A stretch of 64,000 nucleotides of DNA, taken from positions 1,054,001 to 1,118,000 of the forward strand of contig OZ244789.1 in the NCBI GenBank assembly GCA_965219705.1, written 5' to 3'. This document shows, piece by piece, positions 32,792 through 40,476 of this stretch. Below the pieces are notes generated by a model. That model did no database searches. It saw nothing but the letters and a program-made list of their open reading frames with translations, and had not been told where the DNA came from. The number at the start of each line of letters is the position of its first letter. The first letter of the stretch is position 1. Source of the stretch: JAJECS01 sp965219705. GTDB taxonomy: Bacteria > Chloroflexota > UBA11872. Made by a program: the position numbers and the translations under genes.

Positions 32792-35029
32792 CTAGCCCGC
32801 CGGCGGAGGCGGCGCCCCGCTGTCCGCCGAGGTGTCCTGGGTCGCTGGCGACACGATCTCGACCATGACCGCCACGAGCAACAGCTCGTCGGCGTTGGTC
32901 GCGTCAACCCGGTAGGTGACCCGCACCACCGCACCCGGCTCGACGCCGGCGGGCACCAGGGCGTCGGGGTCGTCGGGCAGTCGGAATTCGACGCCGCCAA
33001 CCCGGAGCGAAGCTTCGTCGACGCTCTGAACCACGCCTAGAAGCGTCGGCAGACGTTCCGCCGAAACATCTGAGCCGTCGCCAGCGTCTTCCGCGGTCGG
33101 CTCGGGAGTAACTTCCGGCGTCGGCGTGGCTTCCGGCGCTGGCGTCTCCGTTGGGGCTGGGGTCTCGGTCGGCTCCGGCGTGGGTGTAGCTTCCGGAGTC
33201 GGCGTCTCGGTCGGTGCCGGGGTTTCCGTCGGTTCCGGCGTGGGCGTGGCTTCCGGCGTCGGCGTCTCGGTCGGGGCCGGAGTTTCCGTTGGCACCGGCG
33301 TGGGTGTGGTTTCGGGCGTTGGGGTCCCCGTCGGTGCGGGGGTCCCGGTCGGCTCCGGCGTGGGCGTGGCTTCCGGTGTCGGCGTCTCCGTTGGTGCCGG
33401 GGTTTCCGTCGGTGCCGGCGTGGGCGTCGTTTCGGGCGTTGGGGTCCCCGTCGGTGCGGGGGTCCCGGTCGGCTCCGGCGTGGGCGTGGCTTCCGGCGTT
33501 GGGGTCCCCGTCGGTGCGGGGGTCCCGGTCGGCTCCGGCGTGGGCGTGGCTTCCGGCGTTGGGATCCCCGTCGGTGCGGGGGTCCCGGTCGGCTCCGGCG
33601 TGGGCGTGGCTTCCGGCGTTGGGGTCTCCGTTGGGGCCGGGGTCTCGGTCGGCTCCGGCGTCGGGGTGGCTTCCGGCGTCGGGGTTTCCGTTGGTGCCGG
33701 GGTTTCCGTTGGTTCCGGGGTTTCCGTCGGTTCCGGCGTAGGCGTCGTTTCTGGCGTCGCCTCAGGCGCGGGCGGCGCGAATCCCAGCGTCAACAGGCGC
33801 AGCCGTCCTTCGTTGTCCGGCACGGCGGCGGCCTGGACCCAGTCGCCTGTCTCGATGGCCTCGTCGACCTGCGCCGCCGGCTCGTCGCCGCCAGGCAGCC
33901 GCACGTTGATGCCGGAGACCAGGATTTGCGCGTCATCCCTGGCCTCGAGCCGCCCGACCAGCACGGTCTCGCGGTCGGCCACGCCAGCCTGGTCCGGCGG
34001 CGGCGTGGGCGCCTCAGCCGTGGGAGCGGTGGTGGGCGCGGGCGAGGGCGTGACAGGAGATGGAGTGGGCGTAGGCGACGGCGGTGGCGTCGCCGTCGCG
34101 GTCGGCGGCGGGGACGGCTCGGCGGTGGGCGCCGGGACGGGAGCGGCGGTTGCCGCGAGCGGCGCGGGTGTAGCGGTTGGCGTGGGCGGCTCGGTGGCGG
34201 ACGCGAGCACCTCCGGGATCGCGGTGGGAAGCAACTCCAGGTTGGCGCCTCGCTTTGCGTCGAGGAGGCTCTCATCAGCCGACTGGCTCGCAACGGCGAT
34301 GGGCTCGAGCACGTTGGCGGCCGAGTCGCGCGTGAGCCCCTCGAAGCGTGTCTGATGGTCACGCAGGCGGCTGCGGAAGGACGCGACGACCGAGGCGGCG
34401 TCCTCCCGATCGCCGGGCCCGGCGGCCGCGCTGGCGATACTCAGCGCGCTCACACCCTTGCGCAGCGATTCCCGATAGGCGTCGATGGCGTGCTGGACGG
34501 CGGTTCGGTCGCCGCCAGGAGCGGTTTGCTCGATTTCGCGCAGCCGCGCCTCGGCGTGCTCAAGGTAGAGGGTCGCGCGCTCATCCTCGTCCACGAAGGC
34601 GAGACGCAGCTCCTCGAGGGACAAGCGATAGCCGTACAGCGCGCTGCCGGGACCGCTGTTGACGGCGGCGAGGGTGACGCCACCGTAGGCCACGAGCGCC
34701 ACGGCGATCGCGGCAACGACGCCGGCCATGCGCACGGGGGCCAGACGCGGCAGGCGCGGCAACAGCCGATCCCAGAGCGAGGGGCTGGGCTGGGGCGGCG
34801 CAGCAGCCCGGCGCTGCAACTCCAGGTCCATCAGCGCCAGCCCCCGGGCCATCTCGACGGGCGTCATCGGCGGCGGCGCCATGGCCTGCAGGTCGAGCGC
34901 AACCACCAACAATTCGCGCAGCGCCACTGCCATGTCGGGGTAGTCGCGCAGCACCTGTTCCAGCGAGGCCTCGCCGCGCTGCACGCGATCCAGGCTGTCC
35001 TCAAAGGCAGCCTGCAACTCGGTGCTCAT
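32792..35029 (-). CDS. DUF5667-type membrane protein with Pro/Thr/Glu tandem repeats
   Basis: This 745-residue protein is encoded directly after the ECF sigma factor, overlapping it by 4 bases, so it is probably its membrane-bound regulator. Residues 1-100 are cytoplasmic and helical, 101-123 form one membrane segment, and about 125-235 (SALYGYRLSLEELRLAFVDE) are the DUF5667-like extracytoplasmic domain. A Pro/Thr/Ala-rich linker follows, then a small beta domain (VLVGRLEARDDAQILVSGIN). About nine copies of a 20-residue repeat of the TPEATPTPEPTETPAPTETP type come next, and a second beta domain closes the protein. The repeats suggest a rigid stalk through the envelope. Confidence 0.82.
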   Translation of the reverse strand: MSTELQAAFEDSLDRVQRGEASLEQVLRDYPDMAVALRELLVVALDLQAMAPPPMTPVEMARGLALMDLELQRRAAAPPQPSPSLWDRLLPRLPRLAPVRMAGVVAAIAVALVAYGGVTLAAVNSGPGSALYGYRLSLEELRLAFVDEDERATLYLEHAEARLREIEQTAPGGDRTAVQHAIDAYRESLRKGVSALSIASAAAGPGDREDAASVVASFRSRLRDHQTRFEGLTRDSAANVLEPIAVASQSADESLLDAKRGANLELLPTAIPEVLASATEPPTPTATPAPLAATAAPVPAPTAEPSPPPTATATPPPSPTPTPSPVTPSPAPTTAPTAEAPTPPPDQAGVADRETVLVGRLEARDDAQILVSGINVRLPGGDEPAAQVDEAIETGDWVQAAAVPDNEGRLRLLTLGFAPPAPEATPETTPTPEPTETPEPTETPAPTETPTPEATPTPEPTETPAPTETPTPEATPTPEPTGTPAPTGIPTPEATPTPEPTGTPAPTGTPTPEATPTPEPTGTPAPTGTPTPETTPTPAPTETPAPTETPTPEATPTPEPTGTPAPTGTPTPETTPTPVPTETPAPTETPTPEATPTPEPTETPAPTETPTPEATPTPEPTETPAPTETPAPEATPTPEVTPEPTAEDAGDGSDVSAERLPTLLGVVQSVDEASLRVGGVEFRLPDDPDALVPAGVEPGAVVRVTYRVDATNADELLLVAVMVEIVSPATQDTSADSGAPPPPAG
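33130..33745 (-). repeat. About nine 60-bp tandem repeats inside the DUF5667-type gene
   Basis: The unit is 60 bp, encoding 20 residues (TPEATPTPEPTETPAPTETP and Gly/Ala/Val variants). Copies differ mostly at E/G and A/T/V codons, and adjacent near-identical copies (33420-33600) point to recent unequal exchange. Confidence 0.9.
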
Positions 35030-35583
35030 GCCGGATCCCCTTGCAGAACGTTGCGCAGCGTGGCTATCGCCCGAAATTGCAACGCGCGCACAGCCGGCTC
35101 GTTACGCCCCATCAGCCGGCTGATTTCGGCGTGGCTCAGTCCCAACGCGAATCGATAGGTCACGACCTCACGCTGATCGTCGGTGAGATGCCGCATGGCA
35201 TTGCGCAATTCCTCCCGCCGCGCGATGGCGTCGAACTGGGAGTCCAAGGTGTCGGAAGGGTTGGCCAGCACGCCCTCCTCGAGCGGCACCGTGTCGCGCG
35301 ACGCGCGCCAGTGGTCCACTACCACGTTCTTGGCAATGCGGAATAGCCACGCCGTGAATTGGCCGGTCGAGCGGTGCTCATAGCGCGTGATGGCGTCCAT
35401 CGCGCGGATGAACGTTTGATTCGTCAGGTCTTCGGCCAGGACGCGGTCGTGGGTCTGATAGGCGACGAATCGCTGGATTTTGGGCGCAAACAGCCGGTAG
35501 AGCTCACCGAACGCCTCACGGTCGAGACGCATGGCGGCTTGAATCAGTGCGTCGAGTTGCTCCTCGGGCGATGCGATATTCAA
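35026..35583 (-). CDS. ECF-type RNA polymerase sigma factor
   Basis: The 185-residue protein has sigma region 2 (LYRLFAPKIQRFVAYQTHDR, then AEDLTNQTFIRAM and FTAWLFRIAKNVVVDHWR). Region 4 follows after a linker (LTDDQREVVTYRFALGLSHA, then EISRLMGRNEPAVRALQFRA). It lacks regions 1 and 3 and so belongs to the extracytoplasmic-function group. The gene overlaps the membrane regulator by four bases. TTG 35583 is used as the start, since no ATG lies before region 2. Its target promoter is unknown. Confidence 0.92.
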   Translation of the reverse strand: MNIASPEEQLDALIQAAMRLDREAFGELYRLFAPKIQRFVAYQTHDRVLAEDLTNQTFIRAMDAITRYEHRSTGQFTAWLFRIAKNVVVDHWRASRDTVPLEEGVLANPSDTLDSQFDAIARREELRNAMRHLTDDQREVVTYRFALGLSHAEISRLMGRNEPAVRALQFRAIATLRNVLQGDPA

Positions 35584-35656
35584 CGTCCAGGGCGGCGGTC
35601 CAGCCAGCGTCGTAACGCGGGGCTTGAACGAACGTTATGCGGGGTGGCGGGGCCGC

Positions 35657-36616
35657 CTATTCCATCATAGGGCTCGGATCGGTCGCGCTTCGAGCGTGGT
35701 GGACGAACCACGCGCGCGTCCGCGCGAGCCCATCGACCAGGTCGACGCGCGGCTCCCAGCCAAGCAGCGCGCGGGCCAGCGCCGCGTCGCCGATGTACCG
35801 CGCGACCTCAGCCTCGGGATGCGGGTGGGGCACGAAACGGACGCGAGTGGGGTCGCCCGTGACGAGGCGCGCAAGTTCGGCGATCGAGGTTTCGGCGCCG
35901 GAGGCGAGATTCAGGACGCGGCCCACCGCCGCCTCGATCGCGGCGTCGACGATGCCGCGCGCGCAGTCTTCGACGTACACGAAATCCCGGGTCTGTGCGC
36001 CGCCACCGTGCACCTCGAGCGACGCGCCCGCCAGGTCGCGGCTCAGAAAGCGCGCGACCACGCCGCCCTCGGCGTCGTCGCGCTGCCAGGGGCCGTAGAC
36101 GTTGAACGGCCGCACCGTGGTGAGGCGCAAACCGTACGTGCGCGCGTAGCTCTGGGCGATGACCTCGGCCGCAAGCTTGGAGGCTGCGTAGGGAGACGCG
36201 GGGATCGCGGGGGCGTCTTCGTCGAGCGGCGCGTCGGCCGCGGCGTAGACGTGACAGGTGCTCACCAGCACCAGCCGCAGGTCCCAGCGACGGGCGGTCT
36301 CGGCCACGGCCAGCGTGCCCAGCAGGTTGGCGCGCACGGCGGCGGAAGGATCGCGCACGCTCGCGCCGACGGCCACGTCCGCCGCGAGGTGGTAGATGAC
36401 CTCGACGCCCACCGCGGCGCGGTTGACGGTGTCGACATCGGCGACATCCGCCTGGGCCATCCCGAGAAACGTCGGGTCGTCCGCGAAGGCCCGGAGGCTC
36501 CCGGAGCGCGTGCGTGACAGGTCGTCGAGCACGCGCACCGACTCGCCGCGGCGCAGCAGCTCGGCTACCACGTGCCGCCCGATGAAGCCGGCGCCGCCGG
36601 TGACGAGCGCGCTCAC
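35657..36616 (-). CDS. NAD-dependent epimerase/dehydratase (extended SDR)
   Basis: The 319-residue enzyme starts at GTG 36616, overlapping the stop of the upstream epimerase (GTGA). It opens with ALVTGGAGFIGRHVVAELLR, the NAD-binding GxxGxxG loop. The active-site segment is STCHVYAAADAP followed by SPYAASKLAAE (the YxxxK pair), and RPFNVYGPWQR comes next. It resembles UDP-glucose 4-epimerase and dTDP-glucose dehydratase relatives used to make cell-surface sugars. The Ser-Tyr-Lys set looks complete; the sugar substrate is not determinable. Confidence 0.88.
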   Translation of the reverse strand: MSALVTGGAGFIGRHVVAELLRRGESVRVLDDLSRTRSGSLRAFADDPTFLGMAQADVADVDTVNRAAVGVEVIYHLAADVAVGASVRDPSAAVRANLLGTLAVAETARRWDLRLVLVSTCHVYAAADAPLDEDAPAIPASPYAASKLAAEVIAQSYARTYGLRLTTVRPFNVYGPWQRDDAEGGVVARFLSRDLAGASLEVHGGGAQTRDFVYVEDCARGIVDAAIEAAVGRVLNLASGAETSIAELARLVTGDPTRVRFVPHPHPEAEVARYIGDAALARALLGWEPRVDLVDGLARTRAWFVHHARSATDPSPMME

Positions 36617-37572
36617 GCGTCGACCTCGCGCAGCCAGGCCGCCATGCGCGCGATGCCGTTGGCCAGCGGCGTCTCGGCCCGCCAGCCGAGCGCGCGCTCG
36701 ATGCGCCCGGTATCCGCGCACAACGCGGGCAGATCGCTGCGCCGACCCGGCATGACTTCCACGGCACTCTCGGACCCGGTCACGCGCACCACGAGCTCGG
36801 CGACGCCGCGGATCGACGTCTGGCGTCCGGTGCCGATGTTGAAGACGGATCCCGCCAATCGGGGTCCGGCGGCGAGCACGCGCACATACGCATCGACCGC
36901 GTCGTCGATGTACATGAAGTCGCGGGTCTGGGCCCCGCCGCCCTCCACCCGCAGCGGCTCATTCCGCAGCGCGCGCAGGATGAACGCAGGGATGACGGCG
37001 GGAAAGCCCACGAGATTCTGATGGGGACCAAAGGTATTGAAGTTTCGAATCACCACGACCGGATGCCCCCACCAGCGGTGGACGGCCAGGCAGTGCATCT
37101 CGCCGGCCACCTTGCTCGCGGCGTACACCGACCGCGGCTGGAGCGGATGCCACTCATCCATCGGGACGCGCACGGGCGCGCCGTAGACCTCGGGCGATGA
37201 GGCGTAGACGAGCAGCGGGGGACGCCGCATGCCGGCGATGGCGTGCGCAAAGCGAAACGTCCCCTGCTCATTGGCGGCGAAGTAGCCGCCGGGGTCGTCC
37301 ATGGACTCGGGGACCGAGATCCGGGCCGCATAGTGCACGACGGCGTCGGGCGCCATGGCTTCCAGACGCGCCGTCGATAGGTCGGCGAAGTCGCCCGGCT
37401 CGACCGTCAGCCGGTCGGACCGCGCCGCCTCAACCGTCAGTGGGTCCGGTCCGGGGTATGCGCGTGAGAAATCGTCGACGCCGATCACCTCGGCGTGCGG
37501 GTCGTCGGCCAGAAGGCGGCGCGTGAGGGTGATGCCGTACATGCCGGCCGCGCCCGTGATGAGCACCCTCAT
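36613..37572 (-). CDS. NAD-dependent epimerase/dehydratase (extended SDR)
   Basis: The 319-residue product begins MRVLITGAAGMYGITLTRRL, another NAD-binding loop, and has YASSPEVYGAP, RSVYAASKVAGE (the YxxxK pair) and VIRNFNTFGPHQN. It is about as long as the following epimerase and shares the GGGAQTRDFxYxxDxxxA block with it, so the pair probably arose by duplication or works on consecutive nucleotide-sugar intermediates. It is the first gene of this two-gene unit. A repeat-rich gap lies upstream. Confidence 0.88.
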   Translation of the reverse strand: MRVLITGAAGMYGITLTRRLLADDPHAEVIGVDDFSRAYPGPDPLTVEAARSDRLTVEPGDFADLSTARLEAMAPDAVVHYAARISVPESMDDPGGYFAANEQGTFRFAHAIAGMRRPPLLVYASSPEVYGAPVRVPMDEWHPLQPRSVYAASKVAGEMHCLAVHRWWGHPVVVIRNFNTFGPHQNLVGFPAVIPAFILRALRNEPLRVEGGGAQTRDFMYIDDAVDAYVRVLAAGPRLAGSVFNIGTGRQTSIRGVAELVVRVTGSESAVEVMPGRRSDLPALCADTGRIERALGWRAETPLANGIARMAAWLREVDA

Positions 37573-37951
37573 GCGAGCGATTGGTCCAGCGACGCACGGC
37601 GAGCAGTGATGTGCGCGTTCACGGGAGCCCGAGTATAGGCATTGCGACGCTTCTCAATTGCACCCTCACCCCCGTATCGCGGTACGGGGCAGGCTCTGGC
37701 CCTCGCCCGTGCGCGAGAGCGAACCCGAGGCGAGGCAGCGCAATCGACCCCTGGTCTCTTCTCTCCTGGTGGGAGCAGGTCAGCATGCGGAAGGACGGAC
37801 TGCCAGGCCCGTCGAAGCCATCGCCGCCGGTCCCACATTCACCGCCGCCGAGCTTCCCCAGCCGACGCCGCGGCAACGCCAGGCGCCTAAGGTCGAGCGC
37901 GCGGCAAGCGGTAGCAGCGGGTATGCGCAGACGGGGTTGGGGTAGCGCGGG
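37573..37951. other. 379-bp gap with truncated repeat, no gene
   Basis: The stretch contains a truncated palindromic module at 37661-37700 (CCCCGTA, six bases, TACGGGG at 37670-37689). Open frames here are short and Arg/Pro-rich. Confidence 0.6.
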
Positions 37952-38383
37952 CTAAAGCTCGAACGCCTTGAGTTGAATGCGGGTCCGCTGCGGAGCGCCG
38001 TGGATGCGTAGTTCATAGTGACGTTTGCGCGGCAGAGCTCTGAGCCTTTCGAGAAAGTCTTCGAGCACGTAGCTGAGTGCCCTTAGCTGCTCGCGACTGC
38101 TCATTGTTCCCTTTGGGCGGTATACCCAGAGCGTTCGCACTGCATGCGCCAAGAGCAGCTTCTTGTGTTCTCGTTTTGCGTTGTCGTCGGCATTAATCCA
38201 AATCGCGCTGCGATCGCCCATCCACGGGATCAGTTTGTCGTCGGTAACGCGCGGAACGCCTTGAAACTCGTCGATTTCACTCACCAGGATCACGCGATAC
38301 CCAACCTTGCGCAGTGCCTGCCCGACGTTTGGACTTAGTGACTCGTCGACAACGAGCAGCGGTTCGCCGCCAGATTCCAGCAG
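37952..38383 (-). CDS. PIN-like (VapC/DUF5615-type) toxin, probable CTG start
   Basis: The reading frame runs from just after the DUF433 antitoxin stop and encodes PLLVVDESLSPNVGQALRKV, the N-terminal acidic strand-helix of PIN-like ribonuclease toxins. IPWMGDRSAIWINADDNAKR follows with further acidic residues, then a helical C-terminus. Only GTG 38293 is available as a conventional start, and that would remove the first catalytic Asp. CTG 38383 or 38380, a few bases after the antitoxin stop, keeps it and gives about 143 residues. Translational coupling to the antitoxin would explain a weak start. Target RNA is unknown. Confidence 0.65.
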   Translation of the reverse strand: MLESGGEPLLVVDESLSPNVGQALRKVGYRVILVSEIDEFQGVPRVTDDKLIPWMGDRSAIWINADDNAKREHKKLLLAHAVRTLWVYRPKGTMSSREQLRALSYVLEDFLERLRALPRKRHYELRIHGAPQRTRIQLKAFEL

Positions 38384-38387
38384 GCTG

Positions 38388-39053
38388 TCAGGCGGCGACT
38401 TCTTCCTCCCAGGCCAGGGCGGCTGTCAATTCGTCTTGCGTAAGCCCATACGACTGCATCACCAGCCACTCCGGGTCCCCACCGCGCACCAGGCCCCAGA
38501 CTGCGCGGGTCGGAACCCGCGTGTCCCTGATACAGGGCTCGCCAAACTGAACGGCAGGCTCGAGTACCACGTATGGGCATGGTTCCCAACTTCTGGCAAC
38601 TTCGTCTTGGAAACGTAATCCGCTGACCGGAATGAGGTGCTCCCGCAGCATCTCCATGGCCAGCTGCCCGTATCTGCTAGCAGCGATGAGCTTGTCGCCC
38701 AACTCTGTGAGTACATCCGAACGCTCAGTCCACAGCTGCTCCGTCGCAAACGGACGCTGGTGGCCGGTGCGGTCACGGAGCCACTCCTCGGCGGCGTGGA
38801 TTTTTGGCCATGACACGCCAGCTGCGCGCAGCGCGGCAATCACTCGCATTGAGATCAAGTCTTCAAATGCAACGGTCAAGTCGCGGCCAGGGACTATCGC
38901 GAGGTCCGGATGCATTAGCCCCTTGCGCACCCAGCGGATCAGGTGTCGCGAGGTAACCGGATATGCCTCAGTGGCACCGCGGGCGGCAAGCAGGTAGCGG
39001 GCCGCGGTCGGCGCGTCGTAGATGCCCTCGTAGGCTACGTGCATAGGCGGCAC
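38388..39053 (-). CDS. DUF433 domain antitoxin
   Basis: The 221-residue protein has a C-terminal DUF433 domain (VQFGEPCIRDTRVPTRAVWG), the typical antitoxin partner of DUF5615/PIN-like toxins. The N-terminal 80 residues (YDAPTAARYLLAARG, then SRHLIRWVRKGLMHP) look like a MerR-type helix-turn-helix that would bind the operon's own promoter. The middle (SWPKIHAAEEWLRDRTGHQR) is helical. The toxin frame begins four bases after the stop. The gene is first in a probable two-gene toxin-antitoxin operon. Confidence 0.82.
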   Translation of the reverse strand: MPPMHVAYEGIYDAPTAARYLLAARGATEAYPVTSRHLIRWVRKGLMHPDLAIVPGRDLTVAFEDLISMRVIAALRAAGVSWPKIHAAEEWLRDRTGHQRPFATEQLWTERSDVLTELGDKLIAASRYGQLAMEMLREHLIPVSGLRFQDEVARSWEPCPYVVLEPAVQFGEPCIRDTRVPTRAVWGLVRGGDPEWLVMQSYGLTQDELTAALAWEEEVAA

Positions 39054-39259
39054 GATGGCACCTGAGGTCCAACGCCTGAAAACTTGAGCAGAGTGGTGGG
39101 CATCACCTTTCCGCCAGCATCCATGCCACAGAGGGCGTGCTGATTTGGCGACGCTACGACCTTACCAGCCAGTGGACAGTGCTTGGATTCCGCCCGTGGA
39201 CAACACGACTACCGGACGGGAGTGCCACGGTCCGGGTCGTCAGGTACGCCCGCGATGCG

Positions 39260-39409
39260 CTAGCAGCTCACGATGTACGTGCGCTGTCCCCGGCCGCAAT
39301 TCCCGCAAGGTGGAAGCCTGTCGGAGTCGTCGTCGAGCACGACCGACCAGTTGCAGCGGATGCAGCAGAACCTGCCTCTCCCCGGCTTTTCCCCAATGTT
39401 GTAAGCCAT
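39260..39409 (-). CDS. Small zinc-ribbon protein, 49 aa
   Basis: This short frame encodes a protein starting MAYNIGEKPGRGRFCCIRC, continuing NWSVVLDDDSDRLPPCGNC and ending YIVSC. Two Cys pairs (CIRC and CGNC) with a tryptophan after the first and DDDSDRLPPC before the second make a rubredoxin-like zinc ribbon. The pattern KPGxGxFxCxxC...LPPCxxCG is one I know from widespread conserved small proteins of unknown role. A well-formed promoter lies 54 bases upstream (TTGTTC, 17 bases, TACAAT), which supports expression. Ribosome site is weak. Confidence 0.78.
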   Translation of the reverse strand: MAYNIGEKPGRGRFCCIRCNWSVVLDDDSDRLPPCGNCGRGQRTYIVSC

Positions 39410-39462
39410 ATCGCTTGCTTCAGTATCTGTCCCCGCAAGTGGGGTGCCCGATTCGCCGAGGA

Positions 39463-39491
39463 ATTGTAGACCGCGAACAATATGCGAACAA
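39463..39491 (-). promoter_or_regulatory. Sigma70-type promoter for the zinc-ribbon gene
   Basis: On the minus strand TTGTTC (39491-39486) and TACAAT (39468-39463) are separated by 17 bases, placing transcription start about 45 bases before the ATG. Confidence 0.6.
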
Positions 39492-39832
39492 CCAAATGGC
39501 GGCGATGGTCCTCCGTGTGTTCTCGACGAGCCGAGGCCAAGTTAGCCGTCTGGCCGCCCACGCCTCTGCGGGTCCTGGGTGCAGGCGGCGGCGTTCGCGG
39601 CGCGCTCGGTTCGTCCGCAGGCGAGTTGGGGCTGGTATCCCGCTCCCGGAGACGTTTGCGGACTCGGTCACGACAAAGATGTTCGGGGCGGCCCATGCGC
39701 GGTCCCAGGCTCGATGGGCCTAGATTCCCGCCTCCGCGGGAATGACGGGCCTTGGCTGACCCACCCCCGCGGCTTGGCGGGGCCCGCAGGGGCGGCGACA
39801 CTGGGGAGCCGAGGATTGCCGGGAGAAGGAAC
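39492..39832. other. 341-bp gap with one repeat core, no gene
   Basis: Only Arg-rich shadow frames occur. A palindromic repeat core lies at 39724-39743, and GGGAGAAGGA near 39821-39830 serves the next gene. Confidence 0.55.
39724..39743. repeat. REP-like palindrome core (ATTCC type)
   Basis: ATTCCCGC (39724-39731), CTCC, GCGGGAAT (39736-39743), followed by GACGG. It has compensatory changes (C:G for G:C) relative to 13922-13941. Confidence 0.75.
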
Positions 39833-40117
39833 ATGGCGGTGATTGCCGACGCCGAGATTGCGCAGCGGCTCCTTGATCATCCGGGGTGGGTGTATCAGGA
39901 CGGCGCGCTGGTGAAGAAATTCGAGTTGCCGGGCTTCATGGACGTGGTCCGGCTCGTCAACGATGTCGCCGGCCCGGCCGAGGCCGCCGACCATCATCCG
40001 GACATGTTCATCAACTACCGCCGGATCACGTTCACGCTGTCGACGCACGACGCGGGCGGGGTCACGGAGAAGGACTTTGCGCTGCTGGAGGAGATCGAGA
40101 AGGCCGCGGCGGGGTAG
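39833..40117 (+). CDS. 4a-hydroxytetrahydrobiopterin dehydratase (pterin carbinolamine dehydratase)
   Basis: The enzyme dehydrates 4a-hydroxytetrahydropterin, regenerating the cofactor of aromatic amino-acid hydroxylases; many bacteria keep it with molybdopterin or folate roles. The 94-residue product has the family blocks HPGWVYQDGALVKKFELPGF, AADHHPDMFINYRRITFTLS (active-site His pair) and a C-terminal helix after GGVTEKDFALL. Length matches the family. The ATG at 39833 is preceded by GGGAGAAGGA. No hydroxylase gene is adjacent in this window. Confidence 0.92.
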   Translation: MAVIADAEIAQRLLDHPGWVYQDGALVKKFELPGFMDVVRLVNDVAGPAEAADHHPDMFINYRRITFTLSTHDAGGVTEKDFALLEEIEKAAAG

Positions 40118-40148
40118 CTCGGAAGCGGGTGGCACCATTCCGCCGCCC

Positions 40149-40319
40149 GTGGGCCGGCGCGTCATTGCCGCGTGTCTGGGAGCCATGCTGGCTCTGACGC
40201 CGCTGGCCGCGTGCGGGATGTCCGTGGGCGACGAGCAACCGACCTGGGGCGGTCAAGGACCCGCGCCGGTCGTGGCGACTCCGACGGCAGAATCGTCTGG
40301 TGGGGGGAAGGCTCCTTAG
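40149..40319 (+). CDS. Small putative lipoprotein, 56 aa
   Basis: From GTG 40149 the frame reads as a signal peptide (RRVIAACLGAMLALTPLAAC) with the lipobox LAAC, followed by about 36 residues rich in Gly, Pro, Thr and Ser. A mature protein of this size would be a small lipid-anchored extracytoplasmic peptide. It lies 31 bases after the pterin dehydratase in the same direction. No family is recognised, and it could be a degenerate gene. Confidence 0.5.
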   Translation: MGRRVIAACLGAMLALTPLAACGMSVGDEQPTWGGQGPAPVVATPTAESSGGGKAP

Positions 40320-40333
40320 GGAATGCCTGAGCG

Positions 40334-40361
40334 GCAAGGGCGGTTCGCGAACCGCCCTTGC
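40334..40361. repeat. 28-bp perfect palindrome
   Basis: GCAAGGGCGGTTCG is followed immediately by CGAACCGCCCTTGC, with no loop. It lies 14 bases after the lipoprotein stop and belongs to the repeat cluster before the methyltransferase. Confidence 0.8.
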
Positions 40362-40384
40362 TCCAAGAATCCGGCACGCCTCGT

Positions 40385-40450
40385 GGTTCGACCGGACTGG
40401 ATTCCGGCGTGCGCCGGAATGACGAGAGGAGACGCGAAGCCCTCGTCACG
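40385..40450. repeat. Composite palindromic repeat, copy C
   Basis: Bases 40385-40424 are identical to 19111-19150, including the palindrome at 40401-40420 (9-bp arms, TG loop). The flank GAGAGGAGACG also resembles copy B. Confidence 0.8.
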
Positions 40451-40476
40451 CGGGAAGGGGCTTTCGACGCAGTTGC

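Noticed and set aside
33130..33745. Regular 60-bp repeats as a possible CRISPR array
   Set aside because: The repeats are contiguous without unique spacers and are codon-aligned within one reading frame.
33126..34355. 409-codon frame of Gly/Val/Ser repeats on the plus strand
   Set aside because: It is the complement of the Pro/Thr/Glu repeats in the DUF5667-type gene; the apparent repeat protein is a by-product.
39137..39469. 110-codon plus-strand frame
   Set aside because: It is antisense to the zinc-ribbon gene and shows no family features.
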